From the NCBI RefSeq assembly GCF_004123295.1, contig NZ_SDMK01000001.1:744001-808000 (forward strand): a stretch of 64,000 nucleotides of DNA, read 5' to 3'. Numbering within the stretch: position 1 is the first letter of the stretch; the number at the start of each line of letters is the position of its first letter. Origin of the DNA: Silvibacterium dinghuense. Its GTDB lineage: Bacteria; Acidobacteriota; Terriglobia; Terriglobales; Acidobacteriaceae. A program made the translations under genes and the position numbers. Below the pieces are notes generated by a model. That model searched no databases. It saw nothing but the letters and a program-made list of their open reading frames with translations, and was not told the origin of the DNA. This document shows positions 36,274-47,419 of the stretch, piece by piece.

Positions 36274-36873
36274 TTACTTCGCGTGCACCAACGGCATTTC
36301 GACCAGGTGCTCGCTCAGGAACCACACCTGCATCTCGTTGGTGCGGACCACATCGCTGATGAGCAGGTCATTGGTCCCCTCATCTCCCAGGTCGGAGGCC
36401 TTCTCCGCCAGATCGCGGGCATCCTTCAGGATCAGCGCATGCGCCTCGAGCAACCGCGAAATCTGCACCGGAACCTCTTCGCGTCCCTTCGGAGGGCGCT
36501 CGAGCCGGGTCAGCTCGGCGATATCGGCAGCCATCGCCACGCTTACGCCTCCAAGTATCTGAATGCGTTCGGCGATCAGGTCGACAAGCTCTACCTGCTG
36601 CTCAAAGTGCTTATCGAAAAGCAGATGCAGCTGGTAGAAGGTAGGACCGCCGACCTGCCAGTGCGACTTCTTATAGAGGTCACGGAGGCTGGCAATATCG
36701 GCCAGCAACACGTTCAACCGTTCACACACCTTCTGCCGGGCATCCTTATCGATGCCGATCGGCAAATCCTTGATGACGGTTCCGAATTTCTGGATTTCCT
36801 TCGCATTCTGACGCCACTGCGGAGTAATCAGATCGCGGTTCTTCGCAACTTCCTTCAATGCGGCAGTGCTCAT
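36274..36873 (-). CDS. Dps-like DNA-protection ferritin
   Basis: A 199-residue ferritin-like protein of the Dps group. The ferroxidase segment is KKSHWQVGGPTFYQLHLLFDKHFEQQVELVDLIAER, with H71, H83, D87 and E91 as likely iron ligands across the dimer. Dps oxidises Fe(II) with peroxide, stores iron in a 12-mer and protects DNA in stationary phase. The N-terminus is longer than E. coli Dps (KNRDLITPQWRQNAKE). ATG 36873 follows AAGGAG; GTG two codons earlier is possible. Confidence 0.88.
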   Translation of the reverse strand: MSTAALKEVAKNRDLITPQWRQNAKEIQKFGTVIKDLPIGIDKDARQKVCERLNVLLADIASLRDLYKKSHWQVGGPTFYQLHLLFDKHFEQQVELVDLIAERIQILGGVSVAMAADIAELTRLERPPKGREEVPVQISRLLEAHALILKDARDLAEKASDLGDEGTNDLLISDVVRTNEMQVWFLSEHLVEMPLVHAK

Positions 36874-36954
36874 GTCCACTCTCCTTTTATGGGTTGGATG
36901 CGAGGAGCTCTGCCGAAGCTACCTCTCGAACACGATGAGTTTGCCCGCACGAAA

Positions 36955-36980
36955 AAGAGGCGCCCCTCAGGGCGCCTCTT
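36955..36980. terminator. Terminator after emrA-like gene
   Basis: AAGAGGCGCCC / GGGCGCCTCTT, an 11-bp stem with a 4-base loop, just 3' of the emrA-like gene on the minus strand. Trailing Ts follow on that strand. Confidence 0.75.
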
Positions 36981-36997
36981 GAGCAAAACAGCGATGG

Positions 36998-38230
36998 TTA
37001 GTCTTTGACCCGGACCTTCGGCTCGACCGAGAGTCCCGGACGCAGCAGGTGATCGGAATCTTCCTTCATATCCGTAAGGTCGATTCTGACTGGAACGCGC
37101 TGCACCACCTTCACATAGTTGCCGGTTGCATTCTCCGGCGGGAAGAGGCTGAGCACCGAGCCGGTCGCGCCGCCGATCTGCGTGACCTTGCCGTCGTACT
37201 TGCGTCCACCATAGGCATCTACGCTGATCTCCACCTTCTGGCCGGCACGCATGTTTTCGAGCTGCGTTTCCTTGAAGTTGGCGGTGATCCAGATATCGTC
37301 GAGCGAGACCAGCGTGGCCATGTTCTGACCGACGCTGACGTTCTGACCTACTTCCACACTCTTGCGGGTGATGATGCCCGCCTCCGGAGCCACGATCTTC
37401 GTATAGCCGAGGTTTAGTTGCGCCTGGGCCAGTTCGGCACGGGCCTGCTCCACCTGCGCCGCCGCCTGGTCGGCCTTGGCCTTCTGGATCGCCACCTGCT
37501 GCGGAGCCGTCTTGGCATACTGCAGCGCCGATTGCGACTGCTGTACGCGATCCTTGGCTACCCGGACCGCATCCTGCGAAGCCAGCACCTGCGCCTGAGC
37601 CTGTGCGAGCGCTGCCTTGTCGCCGTTTGCCGCAGCCACTGCCGCGTCAAACTGCTGCTTCGAGATGACATCCTTCTCGACCAGCGGCGTGTAACGCTGC
37701 AGATCGAGCTGCGCCTTGGTGTTATTGGCTTCGGCCTGAAGAACCGCCGCCTGCGAGGCTTCGAGCTGCTTCTCCGCCTGCGCCACCTGGGCGCCGGCCG
37801 TCGAAACATCCACACCGGCCGTGCGCAGGTTGGTGCCCGCGTTCACGTTGATGACCGGCACATTGACCTTGGCCGCCTCAAAAGCCGCCTCAGCCGACTG
37901 CAGATTGGCTTCGTCCTGCTGCACCGCGGTCTCGAAATCCTTGGGATCGAGCTCCACCAGCACCGTGCCTTTTTCCACGAACTGGTTCTCGTCCACGTTG
38001 ACCTTGACCACGTTGCCGGCAATGCGGGAGCTGATCTGGATCAGGTGGCCGTTCACCTGCGCGTCGTCGGTGTCCTCATAGTAGGTCGAGTGCCACCAGA
38101 ACAGCAGCCCACCTACCAACAGGATCAAGACCACGCCCACGATGATGAACCGGCGACGCGCCTTCTGCTCGGGCGCCTCGGGCTGCTTTCCGCCGTTTCC
38201 GTTTTGCTGTTCGGGCTTCTCGTCCGCCAC
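36998..38230 (-). CDS. HlyD/EmrA membrane-fusion efflux protein
   Basis: A 410-residue periplasmic adaptor. It has one N-terminal transmembrane anchor (FIIVGVVLILLVGGLLFWW, about 27-45), a lipoyl half (VNGHLIQISSRIAGNVVKVNVDENQ), a long coiled-coil hairpin (about 105-265, repetitive AQAEKQLEASQAA text), and the second lipoyl/beta-barrel half (TKIVAPEAGIITRKSVEVGQNV). It bridges an inner-membrane pump to TolC. The TolC-like gene ends two bases before its GTG start, which follows GGAGG. No MFS pump (EmrB) is adjacent. Confidence 0.9.
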   Translation of the reverse strand: MADEKPEQQNGNGGKQPEAPEQKARRRFIIVGVVLILLVGGLLFWWHSTYYEDTDDAQVNGHLIQISSRIAGNVVKVNVDENQFVEKGTVLVELDPKDFETAVQQDEANLQSAEAAFEAAKVNVPVINVNAGTNLRTAGVDVSTAGAQVAQAEKQLEASQAAVLQAEANNTKAQLDLQRYTPLVEKDVISKQQFDAAVAAANGDKAALAQAQAQVLASQDAVRVAKDRVQQSQSALQYAKTAPQQVAIQKAKADQAAAQVEQARAELAQAQLNLGYTKIVAPEAGIITRKSVEVGQNVSVGQNMATLVSLDDIWITANFKETQLENMRAGQKVEISVDAYGGRKYDGKVTQIGGATGSVLSLFPPENATGNYVKVVQRVPVRIDLTDMKEDSDHLLRPGLSVEPKVRVKD

Positions 38231-38232
38231 CG

Positions 38233-39705
38233 CTACTTTCCTCCCAGATAAACCTGATACTTCTGATCCGCCACACCCAGCGCGCGCGCCAGCGACAGCT
38301 TCGCGACATTGTGCTGGTAGAGGCTACTCACATACTGGTCATCGGCCTGCGCCATCGCCTGCAACGCCTGCGACACCGCCAGGTTGTCCGACACTCCGGC
38401 CTTGTACCGCTGCTGCGCCTCGCTCAAGGCTTCCTTGGCCAGCTCTACATTGCTGCGGGCTACTTCCACCTGCTTGGCCGCCGATTCCATATCCAGCAGG
38501 CTGTCGCGCACATCGGCGCCGATCTGTCCCTGCTTATCGCTTAACTTGGCCTTTGCCTGGTTCAGCTGGCTCTGTGCCGACTGCGCATCGCCGCGCAGCT
38601 TGGCTTCCTCGAAAATCGGAATGTCCAGCGATCCGGTGGCATCGAAGGTTGAACGCGAGTTTCCCACATTCACCCCAATCGCGCCATAGTCGCCCGAGAA
38701 ACTGATGACCGGCAGGCGCTCATACGTCGCCGCATGGCGCGCCTGCTCGGCGGCTGTCTGCTGCTCCTGGGCCGCCGCCAGATCCTGGCGTGCGCCAAGC
38801 GCCTGCTTCACCGCCGCATCCGCATCCACAGGGTCCAGCGCTGCGTAGGGCTCCTGATCGGTCAGCTCGAACTTCTGCTCAAGCGGCAGGCCGATGGCCC
38901 GGGCCAGCGCAATCTTATCCTTCTCGTAGGTGTTCTTTGTGCTGATGAGCGTCTGTTCCTGCGTCTGGTAATCGACGCGGGCGCGCAGCTCGTCCAGCAG
39001 CGGAGCCGTCCCGGCCTGATGATTCGAGACCGCCTGGTCGAGCGACACCTTCGAGGTGTCCACCTGGGCCTGCACCGAATCGATCCGCGACTTGTCGGCG
39101 ATGCACAGCAGGTATGCGTTCCCCACCGTCAGCACCACCATGTCCCGCGCATCCGCCGCGGAGAGCTTCGACGCAGCGAAGTTATGCTTCGACGCCAGAT
39201 AGTTCTGCAGGGAGGAAAGATCGAGCAGCGACCACTTGAGCGATGCTCTCAGGTCGGTATAGCCATACGGGCCAATGATCGCCGGAAAGCCCTCGCCTCG
39301 TAGACCGAGCGCCTGCAAATCCGTCTGCTGGACCGATTCGGTGATCTTGCCGGTCACCGTCGGCAGCAGAGACTGCAGCTGCTCAAGCTGCGAGCCCCGG
39401 GAGCTGAGCGTGCTCTGGCTGGTCAGGATCAGGCCCAGGTTATGCTTCAACCCGCGCGCGATAGCATCCGCCAGCGTCAGGTCCAGCACCCCGTCGGTTG
39501 CCTTGTCCGTCGTTTCCGAACCCTGGAAGGTCGAACTGTTGATGACCGGCTGCTGCACCTGGATCGGAGCTGCCGGCTGCGCCACGCCGCTGCTCGAGCC
39601 TCCGCCCAGCTGAAACGCATACGCGCCAACCGGCGCAAGCGCCAGCACACCGGCCGCCAGAGCCGAACACAAAACGGCTTTTCCCCGCCCAGGAAGAAGG
39701 GCCAT
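38233..39705 (-). CDS. TolC-family outer-membrane efflux protein
   Basis: A 490-residue outer-membrane channel. After a signal peptide (VLCSALAAGVLALAPVGAYA), two OEP repeats of long alpha-helices run through the chain (LTLADAIARGLKHNLGL, LDQAVSNHQAGTAPLLDELRARVDYQTQEQ, and SSLYQHNVAKLSLARALG). It assembles into a trimeric exit duct. It is the first gene of a two-gene unit with the EmrA-like adaptor. Start: ATG 39705 gives a normal signal peptide; a GTG at 39741 adds 12 unlikely residues. Confidence 0.9.
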   Translation of the reverse strand: MALLPGRGKAVLCSALAAGVLALAPVGAYAFQLGGGSSSGVAQPAAPIQVQQPVINSSTFQGSETTDKATDGVLDLTLADAIARGLKHNLGLILTSQSTLSSRGSQLEQLQSLLPTVTGKITESVQQTDLQALGLRGEGFPAIIGPYGYTDLRASLKWSLLDLSSLQNYLASKHNFAASKLSAADARDMVVLTVGNAYLLCIADKSRIDSVQAQVDTSKVSLDQAVSNHQAGTAPLLDELRARVDYQTQEQTLISTKNTYEKDKIALARAIGLPLEQKFELTDQEPYAALDPVDADAAVKQALGARQDLAAAQEQQTAAEQARHAATYERLPVISFSGDYGAIGVNVGNSRSTFDATGSLDIPIFEEAKLRGDAQSAQSQLNQAKAKLSDKQGQIGADVRDSLLDMESAAKQVEVARSNVELAKEALSEAQQRYKAGVSDNLAVSQALQAMAQADDQYVSSLYQHNVAKLSLARALGVADQKYQVYLGGK

Positions 39706-39884
39706 CGCCACACGTAACTCCAGAAAAAGGTTGTTACTCACCCGAAATACTACGGGAAAAGGGTACGAGGTTTGGATGCGGCTCGTCCGGAAAGTATTCA
39801 GAATTCACAACAATTTGCGTCCGGTTCCCGGCCCGCTTCCGGGTTTCCCTGAAACCATCGTGTGCCGGCGCCCCAGAAGTGGAA

Positions 39885-39916
39885 AAGACCGGCTTCCGTT
39901 CCGGGAAGCCAGTCTT
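39885..39916 (-). terminator. Imperfect terminator hairpin between tolC and the sigma-like gene
   Basis: AAGAC-GGCTTCC / GGAAGCC-GTCTT, about 12 bp with one mismatch. It fits the 3' end of the minus-strand gene at 39967. The rest of the about 260-bp gap shows nothing. Confidence 0.5.
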
Positions 39917-39966
39917 CAGTATGGGGGCATGCAGGGCCGACCCGTCGAAACAGAAACTCTAAAACT

Positions 39967-40542
39967 TTAAGCCGAAACTTTGACCGCTGCATGCACCAGA
40001 GAGTTGGCCAGGGAGCACAGCGCCTGCCGGTAGGTATCGCTCACCTGCTGCGCGGTCCATGATCCGCCGCCCGAACCGGTCACGCTTGCCGCAGTGGTTG
40101 CGTTGTCGCGACCCAGAACAGCACGCTGAATAAAGATTGCCCGCTGCGCTGCGGGAAGCTGTTCCAGCCACGCCCGCATCTCCTCGCGTCCTGAGCCGCC
40201 GATCATCTCGCTCAGCTGCGCGGGGGTGAGACCCGCCGCGGAGAGATCGTCGTCTTCGATGCAGCTGCCCTGCGCATGGTCATTCGGCGCCGGTGCCACA
40301 AACCCCTTCGGGTCCTCGGCCGCCATCCGCGCCATCACCGACTCCAGCAGCCGCTCCCGCACCAGCCCAGCCGCTACCTCCTGTTGTGCACAGGGATCAA
40401 TCTCCACACCCGCGAAAGCCTCTTCTACCAGCGCTACCGCGTCTGCCTGTCTGCCCAGCAGCAGGGCTGCCAGCTGGTAAAGCTCCACAGCCGCATCCTG
40501 CGCTTTTGCCAGACCCGAACCGGAACAGTCGTTGTCGATCAT
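39967..40542 (-). CDS. Sigma-factor-like hypothetical protein
   Basis: A 191-residue protein whose ends resemble RNA polymerase sigma regions 2 and 4: AAVELYQLAALLLGRQADAVALVEEAF near the N-terminus, and MRAWLEQLPAAQRAIFIQRAVLGR followed by TAQQVSDTYRQALCSLANSL at the C-terminus. The usual region 4 DNA-binding helix is weak, so a diverged ECF sigma or anti-sigma-type role is only a suggestion. Start ATG 40542 follows GGAGG. It is divergent from ppk1, 187 bp apart. Confidence 0.55.
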   Translation of the reverse strand: MIDNDCSGSGLAKAQDAAVELYQLAALLLGRQADAVALVEEAFAGVEIDPCAQQEVAAGLVRERLLESVMARMAAEDPKGFVAPAPNDHAQGSCIEDDDLSAAGLTPAQLSEMIGGSGREEMRAWLEQLPAAQRAIFIQRAVLGRDNATTAASVTGSGGGSWTAQQVSDTYRQALCSLANSLVHAAVKVSA

Positions 40543-40729
40543 CGATAGAACCTCCAGCGTACCCTCTATCCTTACTGACTCCCCGCAACGCGTCAACCGT
40601 CCGGGAGACTGTCAGGCCTTCGGGCATTCCCATTTTCACCCTCACTTTTCGCATCCCATTCATCCCCCGGCATCTGTAGCTGGTATATAGCTGGTCGTAT
40701 AAACTCGCACTGCGCAGGGACATAGCCTC

Positions 40730-42908
<2,179 letters not shown>

Positions 42909-42910
<2 letters not shown>

Positions 42911-43176
42911 AGCCTGTTATGAACTTTCGCGCGAGCGGCGTTGCGCGGGAAAATCGGCCGAGACGAGGCGGAGGACGAAGGCTTGGCTACTCCAAGTCGA
43001 GGACGACAACGAAGTATGGGCCGATTTTCCCCGCAACCCGAAGGGCTGGGGCCAATTTTCCCGATCTCTTCGTCGCTCGCTGCTCGGAGATAACCCGATA
43101 TCCGTCGCAACTCGCTCCTCGACCTCAGAAAAATTGGCGCCCAGCGTCCGCCGCGGGAAAGTTCATAACAGGCTCT
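42909..43176. mobile_element. MITE-like element, copy 2 (inverted)
   Basis: Reverse complement of copy 1 at 24415-24684, 268 bp, with the same near-perfect terminal inverted repeats. The flanking bases are TA on each side of the GAGCC...GGCTC body, shorter than the TAA seen at copy 1. No internal gene. Confidence 0.8.
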
Positions 43177-43189
43177 AGTACCTCTACCT

Positions 43190-43224
43190 CGCCCTCTCGA
43201 GCCTGTTTCCGGCTTGAGAGGGCG
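43190..43224. terminator. Possible terminator/palindrome after ppk1
   Basis: CGCCCTCTC / GAGAGGGCG stem, with inner AGCC / GGCT pairing. It may end ppk1 transcription after the MITE. The remaining gap up to 43397 shows nothing else. Confidence 0.5.
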
Positions 43225-43397
43225 AATGTCATCGATCAATAGAAATTATTAAACAATAAAGCCTATTAAACTCTTCGGAAAACCTACCGGAGCGGAGTGT
43301 CCCCACACCCATGCAACGGAGGCTTGCATAGTCCAGCCGCTATTCCGATGCCGGGACGCTGTTCTAAACCCCAGCCCGGATCTAGTAGGATTCCTGC

Positions 43398-44315
43398 GTG
43401 TCTTCGACGACTGCCGCGCCCGCGCTCTCCCGTCGCCGCCCGGTTCCTGCAACACGTCTGGCGATGCTTCTCGCTGCGCTTCCGGCATGGTGGCATCTGC
43501 TCTCGCTCGACGCACCCACAGTTGCCGCACTCTGGTCCTGGAGCCTGGCGCGCGCCCTCGGCGTACATCCGCCTCTGACTGCACCGCTCCTGCTCGCCAC
43601 GGGAACGTGGCTGCTCTATGTCGCTGACCGCCTGCTCGATGGCCTGCGGGATACGGCCATCCTGCGCGATCGCCACCACTTCAGCCGCCGCCATCGCCCA
43701 GCCTTTCTTGCCGCTGCCATCCCAGCCGGAGCGCTGCTCCTCTGGCTCATTGCCTTCCATATGAGCCCGGCCGCCCGCCGCGACGATACCGCGCTGTTCG
43801 CCCTTACCCTTACCTACTTCACGGCTGTGCATGTTCCAGGTGCGGCCATCCGCCGCAGACTTCCGAAAGAACTCGCCGTCGCGCTCATTTTTGCCCTTGC
43901 CACCGCCGTCCCCGCCTGGGTGAGGATTCCGCACACCATGCAGAGCGTCACGCTCCTCGCCGCCGCAACGATTCTTTTCGCCGGTCTCTGCTGGCTCAAT
44001 TGCGCGGCGATTGAGACCTGGGAGAGCGACAGGGCGATGCAATCCACAACAGCTCTGCACGGGACCACCCTATGGCTCCAGCGCCACCTCGCGCCCGTAT
44101 CGATCACTCTGGCTGCCGGCGGCCTGATCGCCGCAGCCTTCTGCGCTTTGCAAAGGGAGCCGCGCTCCGCCGCGCTCTTTCTCGCTCAGGCTCTTGCCGC
44201 CGCGCTGCTCGCGATGCTCCACCGCCGTCACCACCACCTGCCCGTGCTCCCTCTGCGCATCGCCGCCGATGCGGTTCTGCTTACTCCGCTGCTCATCCTG
44301 CCGATGCTTCGATAA
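43398..44315 (+). CDS. Polytopic membrane protein, possibly UbiA-like
   Basis: A 305-residue protein with about seven hydrophobic segments. The text TWLLYVADRLLDGLRD recalls the Asp-rich DxxxD metal-diphosphate site of UbiA prenyltransferases, and AIETWESDRAM could be the second Asp-rich patch. The match is weak and the length is ordinary for the fold. The GTG start has a TAGGA region. It precedes the SAM methyltransferase by 11 bases, so they probably form an operon, perhaps for a lipid-quinone. This is inference. Confidence 0.5.
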   Translation: MSSTTAAPALSRRRPVPATRLAMLLAALPAWWHLLSLDAPTVAALWSWSLARALGVHPPLTAPLLLATGTWLLYVADRLLDGLRDTAILRDRHHFSRRHRPAFLAAAIPAGALLLWLIAFHMSPAARRDDTALFALTLTYFTAVHVPGAAIRRRLPKELAVALIFALATAVPAWVRIPHTMQSVTLLAAATILFAGLCWLNCAAIETWESDRAMQSTTALHGTTLWLQRHLAPVSITLAAGGLIAAAFCALQREPRSAALFLAQALAAALLAMLHRRHHHLPVLPLRIAADAVLLTPLLILPMLR

Positions 44316-44326
44316 ACGCCCTGCCG

Positions 44327-45034
44327 ATGCCTCCATCCCTTCCTGTCCAGGATGAGCACTCCCAGCGCGATGGCTTCGGCCGCCTCGCCCGGCTTTATCG
44401 CTGGCTGGAATACCTTACTTTCGGCCCATGGCTGGCTCTCTGCCGCAATGCGCGGCTGCGCGACGTATCGGTCACCGCAGCCCGGCATGCACTCATCCTC
44501 GGAGATGGCGACGGCCGCTTTCTCGCCCGCCTGCTTCGCCAGAATCCCGGCCTTGGCATCCTCTCTGTCGACAGCAGCCCGGCCATGCTTGACCGCCAGA
44601 GTCGCCGGGCGGCCCGCGACGGCAACGCCTCTCGCCTCACCATTCACTGCGAAGACATCCGATGCTTCACTCCCGCGGCGGACTACGACCTGGTCACCAC
44701 GCACTTCTGCCTCGATTGTCTTTCGACCACAGAGATCGAGGCGCTTGCCCGTCGCCTGCGCCTCCGTATGGCTCCGGGAGCCTGCTGGATCGTCTCTGAC
44801 TTCGCCCTTCCCGGCGGGGCAGCTCGCATCCCAGCCCGGATCGTCGTCCGGAGCCTCTATCTGGCTTTCAGGGTCATCACCGGCCTCCAGACGCGCACCT
44901 TACCCGACCACGCCGAGGCGCTGCGGAACGCCGGATTTGTTCTCCTCGATCGCTGCACCTGGCTCGCCGGACTGCTTATGAGTGAGCGGTGGACAACCCC
45001 TGCAGGGGCCTCCACGAAACCGCTAACGTATTGA
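44327..45034 (+). CDS. Class I SAM-dependent methyltransferase
   Basis: A 235-residue Rossmann methyltransferase. The SAM-binding segment is HALILGDGDGRFLARLLRQN (motif I GxGxG-like), then SVDSSPAMLDRQSRRAA (acidic residue after strand 2) and DLVTTHFCLDCLSTTEIEALARRL. It resembles UbiE/COQ5-like or general small-molecule methyltransferases. Its start, ATG 44327, is chosen within the longer open frame because the SAM motif then sits at a normal distance. The neighbour upstream is a possible prenyltransferase-like membrane protein. Confidence 0.8.
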   Translation: MPPSLPVQDEHSQRDGFGRLARLYRWLEYLTFGPWLALCRNARLRDVSVTAARHALILGDGDGRFLARLLRQNPGLGILSVDSSPAMLDRQSRRAARDGNASRLTIHCEDIRCFTPAADYDLVTTHFCLDCLSTTEIEALARRLRLRMAPGACWIVSDFALPGGAARIPARIVVRSLYLAFRVITGLQTRTLPDHAEALRNAGFVLLDRCTWLAGLLMSERWTTPAGASTKPLTY

Positions 45035-45166
45035 TGGAAAAAGACATAGAAGCGCGCGAAATTAACATTGGGAAGACCGGAGGATTGTTACAATAAGATG
45101 AATAGATTGCCGCGCGTCCTATAGAAATCGCACAACCCAAGGATCGCACCGCGACAGAAAGCCCCC

Positions 45167-45703
45167 GTGAACCTGTACATTCTTCGCCATGCCAGCGCCG
45201 GCACCCGCCGCGCCAATCCAATCATTGACGTCAAGCGTCCACTCGACCGGGAAGGCAAGCAGCAGTGCATCCTGGTCGGCGCTTACCTCAATGCCCTGCG
45301 GGTCCATTTTGACCTGATTATTTCGAGCCCGCTCAAGCGCGCGCTCCAGACTGCCGCCCTGGTCGGCAACGAAACCGGCTACGAAGGCAGCATCCAGGTG
45401 GCCGATGAGCTGGCCCCCGATGCCACGCTGACCGAATTTGAGGCCATGATTGCCGGTCTTCAGGGTTATGAAAATGTTCTGCTGGTCGGCCATAACCCGA
45501 ATCTGCCCCAGCTTCTCGGCTCCCTGCTGGGATCGGGACTCAGCTCGGGACGCCCCAGCATCCGCATGCGCAAGGGCGCCATCGCCCGCGTGGACTACAC
45601 CCGGCGACCCGGCATCCTGCACTGGCTGGTCGACCCGCGTATTCTCCGCGGGGTCTATACCAGGGTGACGAAGAGCTCGCGCCGGAAGATTTCGCGGAAG
45701 TAG
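45167..45703 (+). CDS. sixA: SixA-like phosphohistidine phosphatase
   Basis: A 178-residue histidine phosphatase superfamily protein. The catalytic RH motif is R7-H8 (LYILRHASAG), followed by ISSPLKRALQTAALV and LLVGHNPNLPQLLGSLL with the second catalytic histidine. SixA removes phosphate from phosphohistidine on HPt/ArcB-type relays and the nitrogen PTS. Start is GTG 45167. Its last 49 bases overlap the 3' end of the ppx-like gene on the other strand. Preceding it is a TACAAT box (45089-45094) that could be a promoter. Confidence 0.85.
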   Translation: MNLYILRHASAGTRRANPIIDVKRPLDREGKQQCILVGAYLNALRVHFDLIISSPLKRALQTAALVGNETGYEGSIQVADELAPDATLTEFEAMIAGLQGYENVLLVGHNPNLPQLLGSLLGSGLSSGRPSIRMRKGAIARVDYTRRPGILHWLVDPRILRGVYTRVTKSSRRKISRK

Positions 45704-47199
45704 TCGGCTTCCTTGCGAAGCGACCACAGCTCCAGTTCCGCACCCGTTCTTCCCGGGCTCAGTTCCAGCAGAATCCGCTTGGGATAGACCCGTACGCGCA
45801 TCTTCAGGACATCGCTGGCGCGGTCCTGATTGAGCGCCACGGCCAGCCGCAGCAGCACGACCGTCCGCTTCACGTTCTCATGCTCTTCCGGAGGCACCTG
45901 GCGCATCGTTCTGCCCTGCGGCTCCGGCCGGCTTTTGCCGATGTAGCGCGCAATAGCGGAAGTGATCACCCGCTGCACCGGGTTGAAGCCGTAAATTTCC
46001 GAGTTGGCGATGATGTACTGGGCGTGCCGGTGGTGCCCCTGGTAGTTCATGAACTTGCCGATATCGCGCAGCATCGCCGCCGCTTCCAGCCAGGTCTCGT
46101 ACTCGGCGGGAAGCTGATGCACGGCCAGCAGATCATGAAAGAGCTGCGCCGCATGCTGCCGCACCGGCTCGGCGGTCTTCGGCTCCACGCCGTACTTCCC
46201 ACAGGTTTCGAGCACTGCTGCCCAGCGATCCTGTTCAAACTGCCGGTGCGCTGTCGTCCGGGAGTCCTGCTCGGCCAGCATCTGCGCCAAGATGCCGTCC
46301 CGAAGCCCCATCGCCGAGTAGCGGAAGCCCGGCAGCGCGAAGTGCTCGAGCAGCTGCGCATAAACATGTGCACCGGCGACGATGATCTCCGACCGGCGCG
46401 GCCCAACCCCCTCAACGGCGCCGCGCTGCTCGTTCGTCATCTTAGTCAGCTTCTCCGTAAGCCGACGCACCTCGCGCACTGGCGTCATATCGCCGGCGAC
46501 GGAGGTCTTGCTCTTCACGGTTCTCTTCGCGACGAGCGTCCGGCCTGCCTCAGAGAGCGCCGCTGCAGTACCCGAGGTGGCAATCACCAGCGGCACGCGC
46601 TCGCCGCTGATCTTCCGCGACGCGCGGCGCAACTCGCGTGCGATGAACTGCTTCATCCGCGCGATTTCTTCCTTGGTCGGCGGATCGGTCTTGAGGAATT
46701 CTTCCGTGAGCCGTACCGCGCCCAGAGGAAGGCTGATGGTCTCGATCAGCCGCTTATGATCGGAGAGCGAGACCTCGCAACTGCCGCCGCCAACATCGAT
46801 CAGGATGCACCGGCCGGAGGTGCCCGGCTCATGGCTCATGACCCCGCGATGGATCAGGCGTCCCTCTTCGAGGCCGGAGATGATCTCCACCTCCCAGCCG
46901 GTCTCATCGCGCACCCAGGCGAGGAAGGCCCGGCCATTGCGCGCATCGCGCATGGCCGCGGTAGCCACGGCACGCACCTGGTCGGCTCCGTGCGCCTGCA
47001 CCGCTTTGTAGAAGCGCTTGAGCGCGCGCAGCGTTGCCGCCATCGACTCCGGCGAGACCAGGCCGGTCTCGAAGACGCTGCCACCCAGCCGCGTCACCTC
47101 GCGGTCTTCATGCACCACACGCAGCCGATGCTGCACCACCCGCGCAATCTTCAGACGGCACGAGTTCGATCCAATATCAATCGCCGCAAAGGTCTGCAT
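45655..47199 (-). CDS. ppx: Ppx/GppA exopolyphosphatase-family protein
   Basis: A 514-residue ASKHA-fold phosphatase. The N-terminal ATPase-like segment is TFAAIDIGSNSCRLKIARV, with VRAVATAAMRDARNGRAFL, then LIDVGGGSCEVSL and IATSGTAAALSEAG. The C-terminal half is HD-like (LEAAAMLRDIGKFMNYQGHHRHAQYI), as in Ppx/GppA with a helical extension. It would hydrolyse polyphosphate ends or pppGpp. It is placed in the phosphate neighbourhood with ppk1, SixA and CHAD. Start ATG 47199. Confidence 0.92.
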   Translation of the reverse strand: MQTFAAIDIGSNSCRLKIARVVQHRLRVVHEDREVTRLGGSVFETGLVSPESMAATLRALKRFYKAVQAHGADQVRAVATAAMRDARNGRAFLAWVRDETGWEVEIISGLEEGRLIHRGVMSHEPGTSGRCILIDVGGGSCEVSLSDHKRLIETISLPLGAVRLTEEFLKTDPPTKEEIARMKQFIARELRRASRKISGERVPLVIATSGTAAALSEAGRTLVAKRTVKSKTSVAGDMTPVREVRRLTEKLTKMTNEQRGAVEGVGPRRSEIIVAGAHVYAQLLEHFALPGFRYSAMGLRDGILAQMLAEQDSRTTAHRQFEQDRWAAVLETCGKYGVEPKTAEPVRQHAAQLFHDLLAVHQLPAEYETWLEAAAMLRDIGKFMNYQGHHRHAQYIIANSEIYGFNPVQRVITSAIARYIGKSRPEPQGRTMRQVPPEEHENVKRTVVLLRLAVALNQDRASDVLKMRVRVYPKRILLELSPGRTGAELELWSLRKEADYFREIFRRELFVTLV

Positions 47200-47272
47200 C
47201 ACTGCACATCAGCCCCGGAGAGAAATTCGCACAACAATTTTTCTAAGTTGAAAGATACACGACTGCTGCGGG

Positions 47273-47325
47273 ACTGGCCGTCCTGGCGATCGCGCTTCGC
47301 GCCTCCGCTTCCTTTGGTCGCGAGT
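47273..47325. repeat. Dispersed GCGACCAAAGGGAGCGG repeat (reverse)
   Basis: Between ppx and the GNAT gene: GACTGGCCGTCCTGGCGATC and CGCTTCCTTTGGTCGCGAG. This is the reversed form of the unit at 27458 and 32863. Confidence 0.7.
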
Positions 47326-47419
47326 GGAGATTCCTACTTTTTTTTAAAGTGCCTCTTGTCTCATTCCGGTTTGGATAGGCACTGGTCCGGCGAAGAGGAA
47401 ACGATAGACTATCGGCAGC

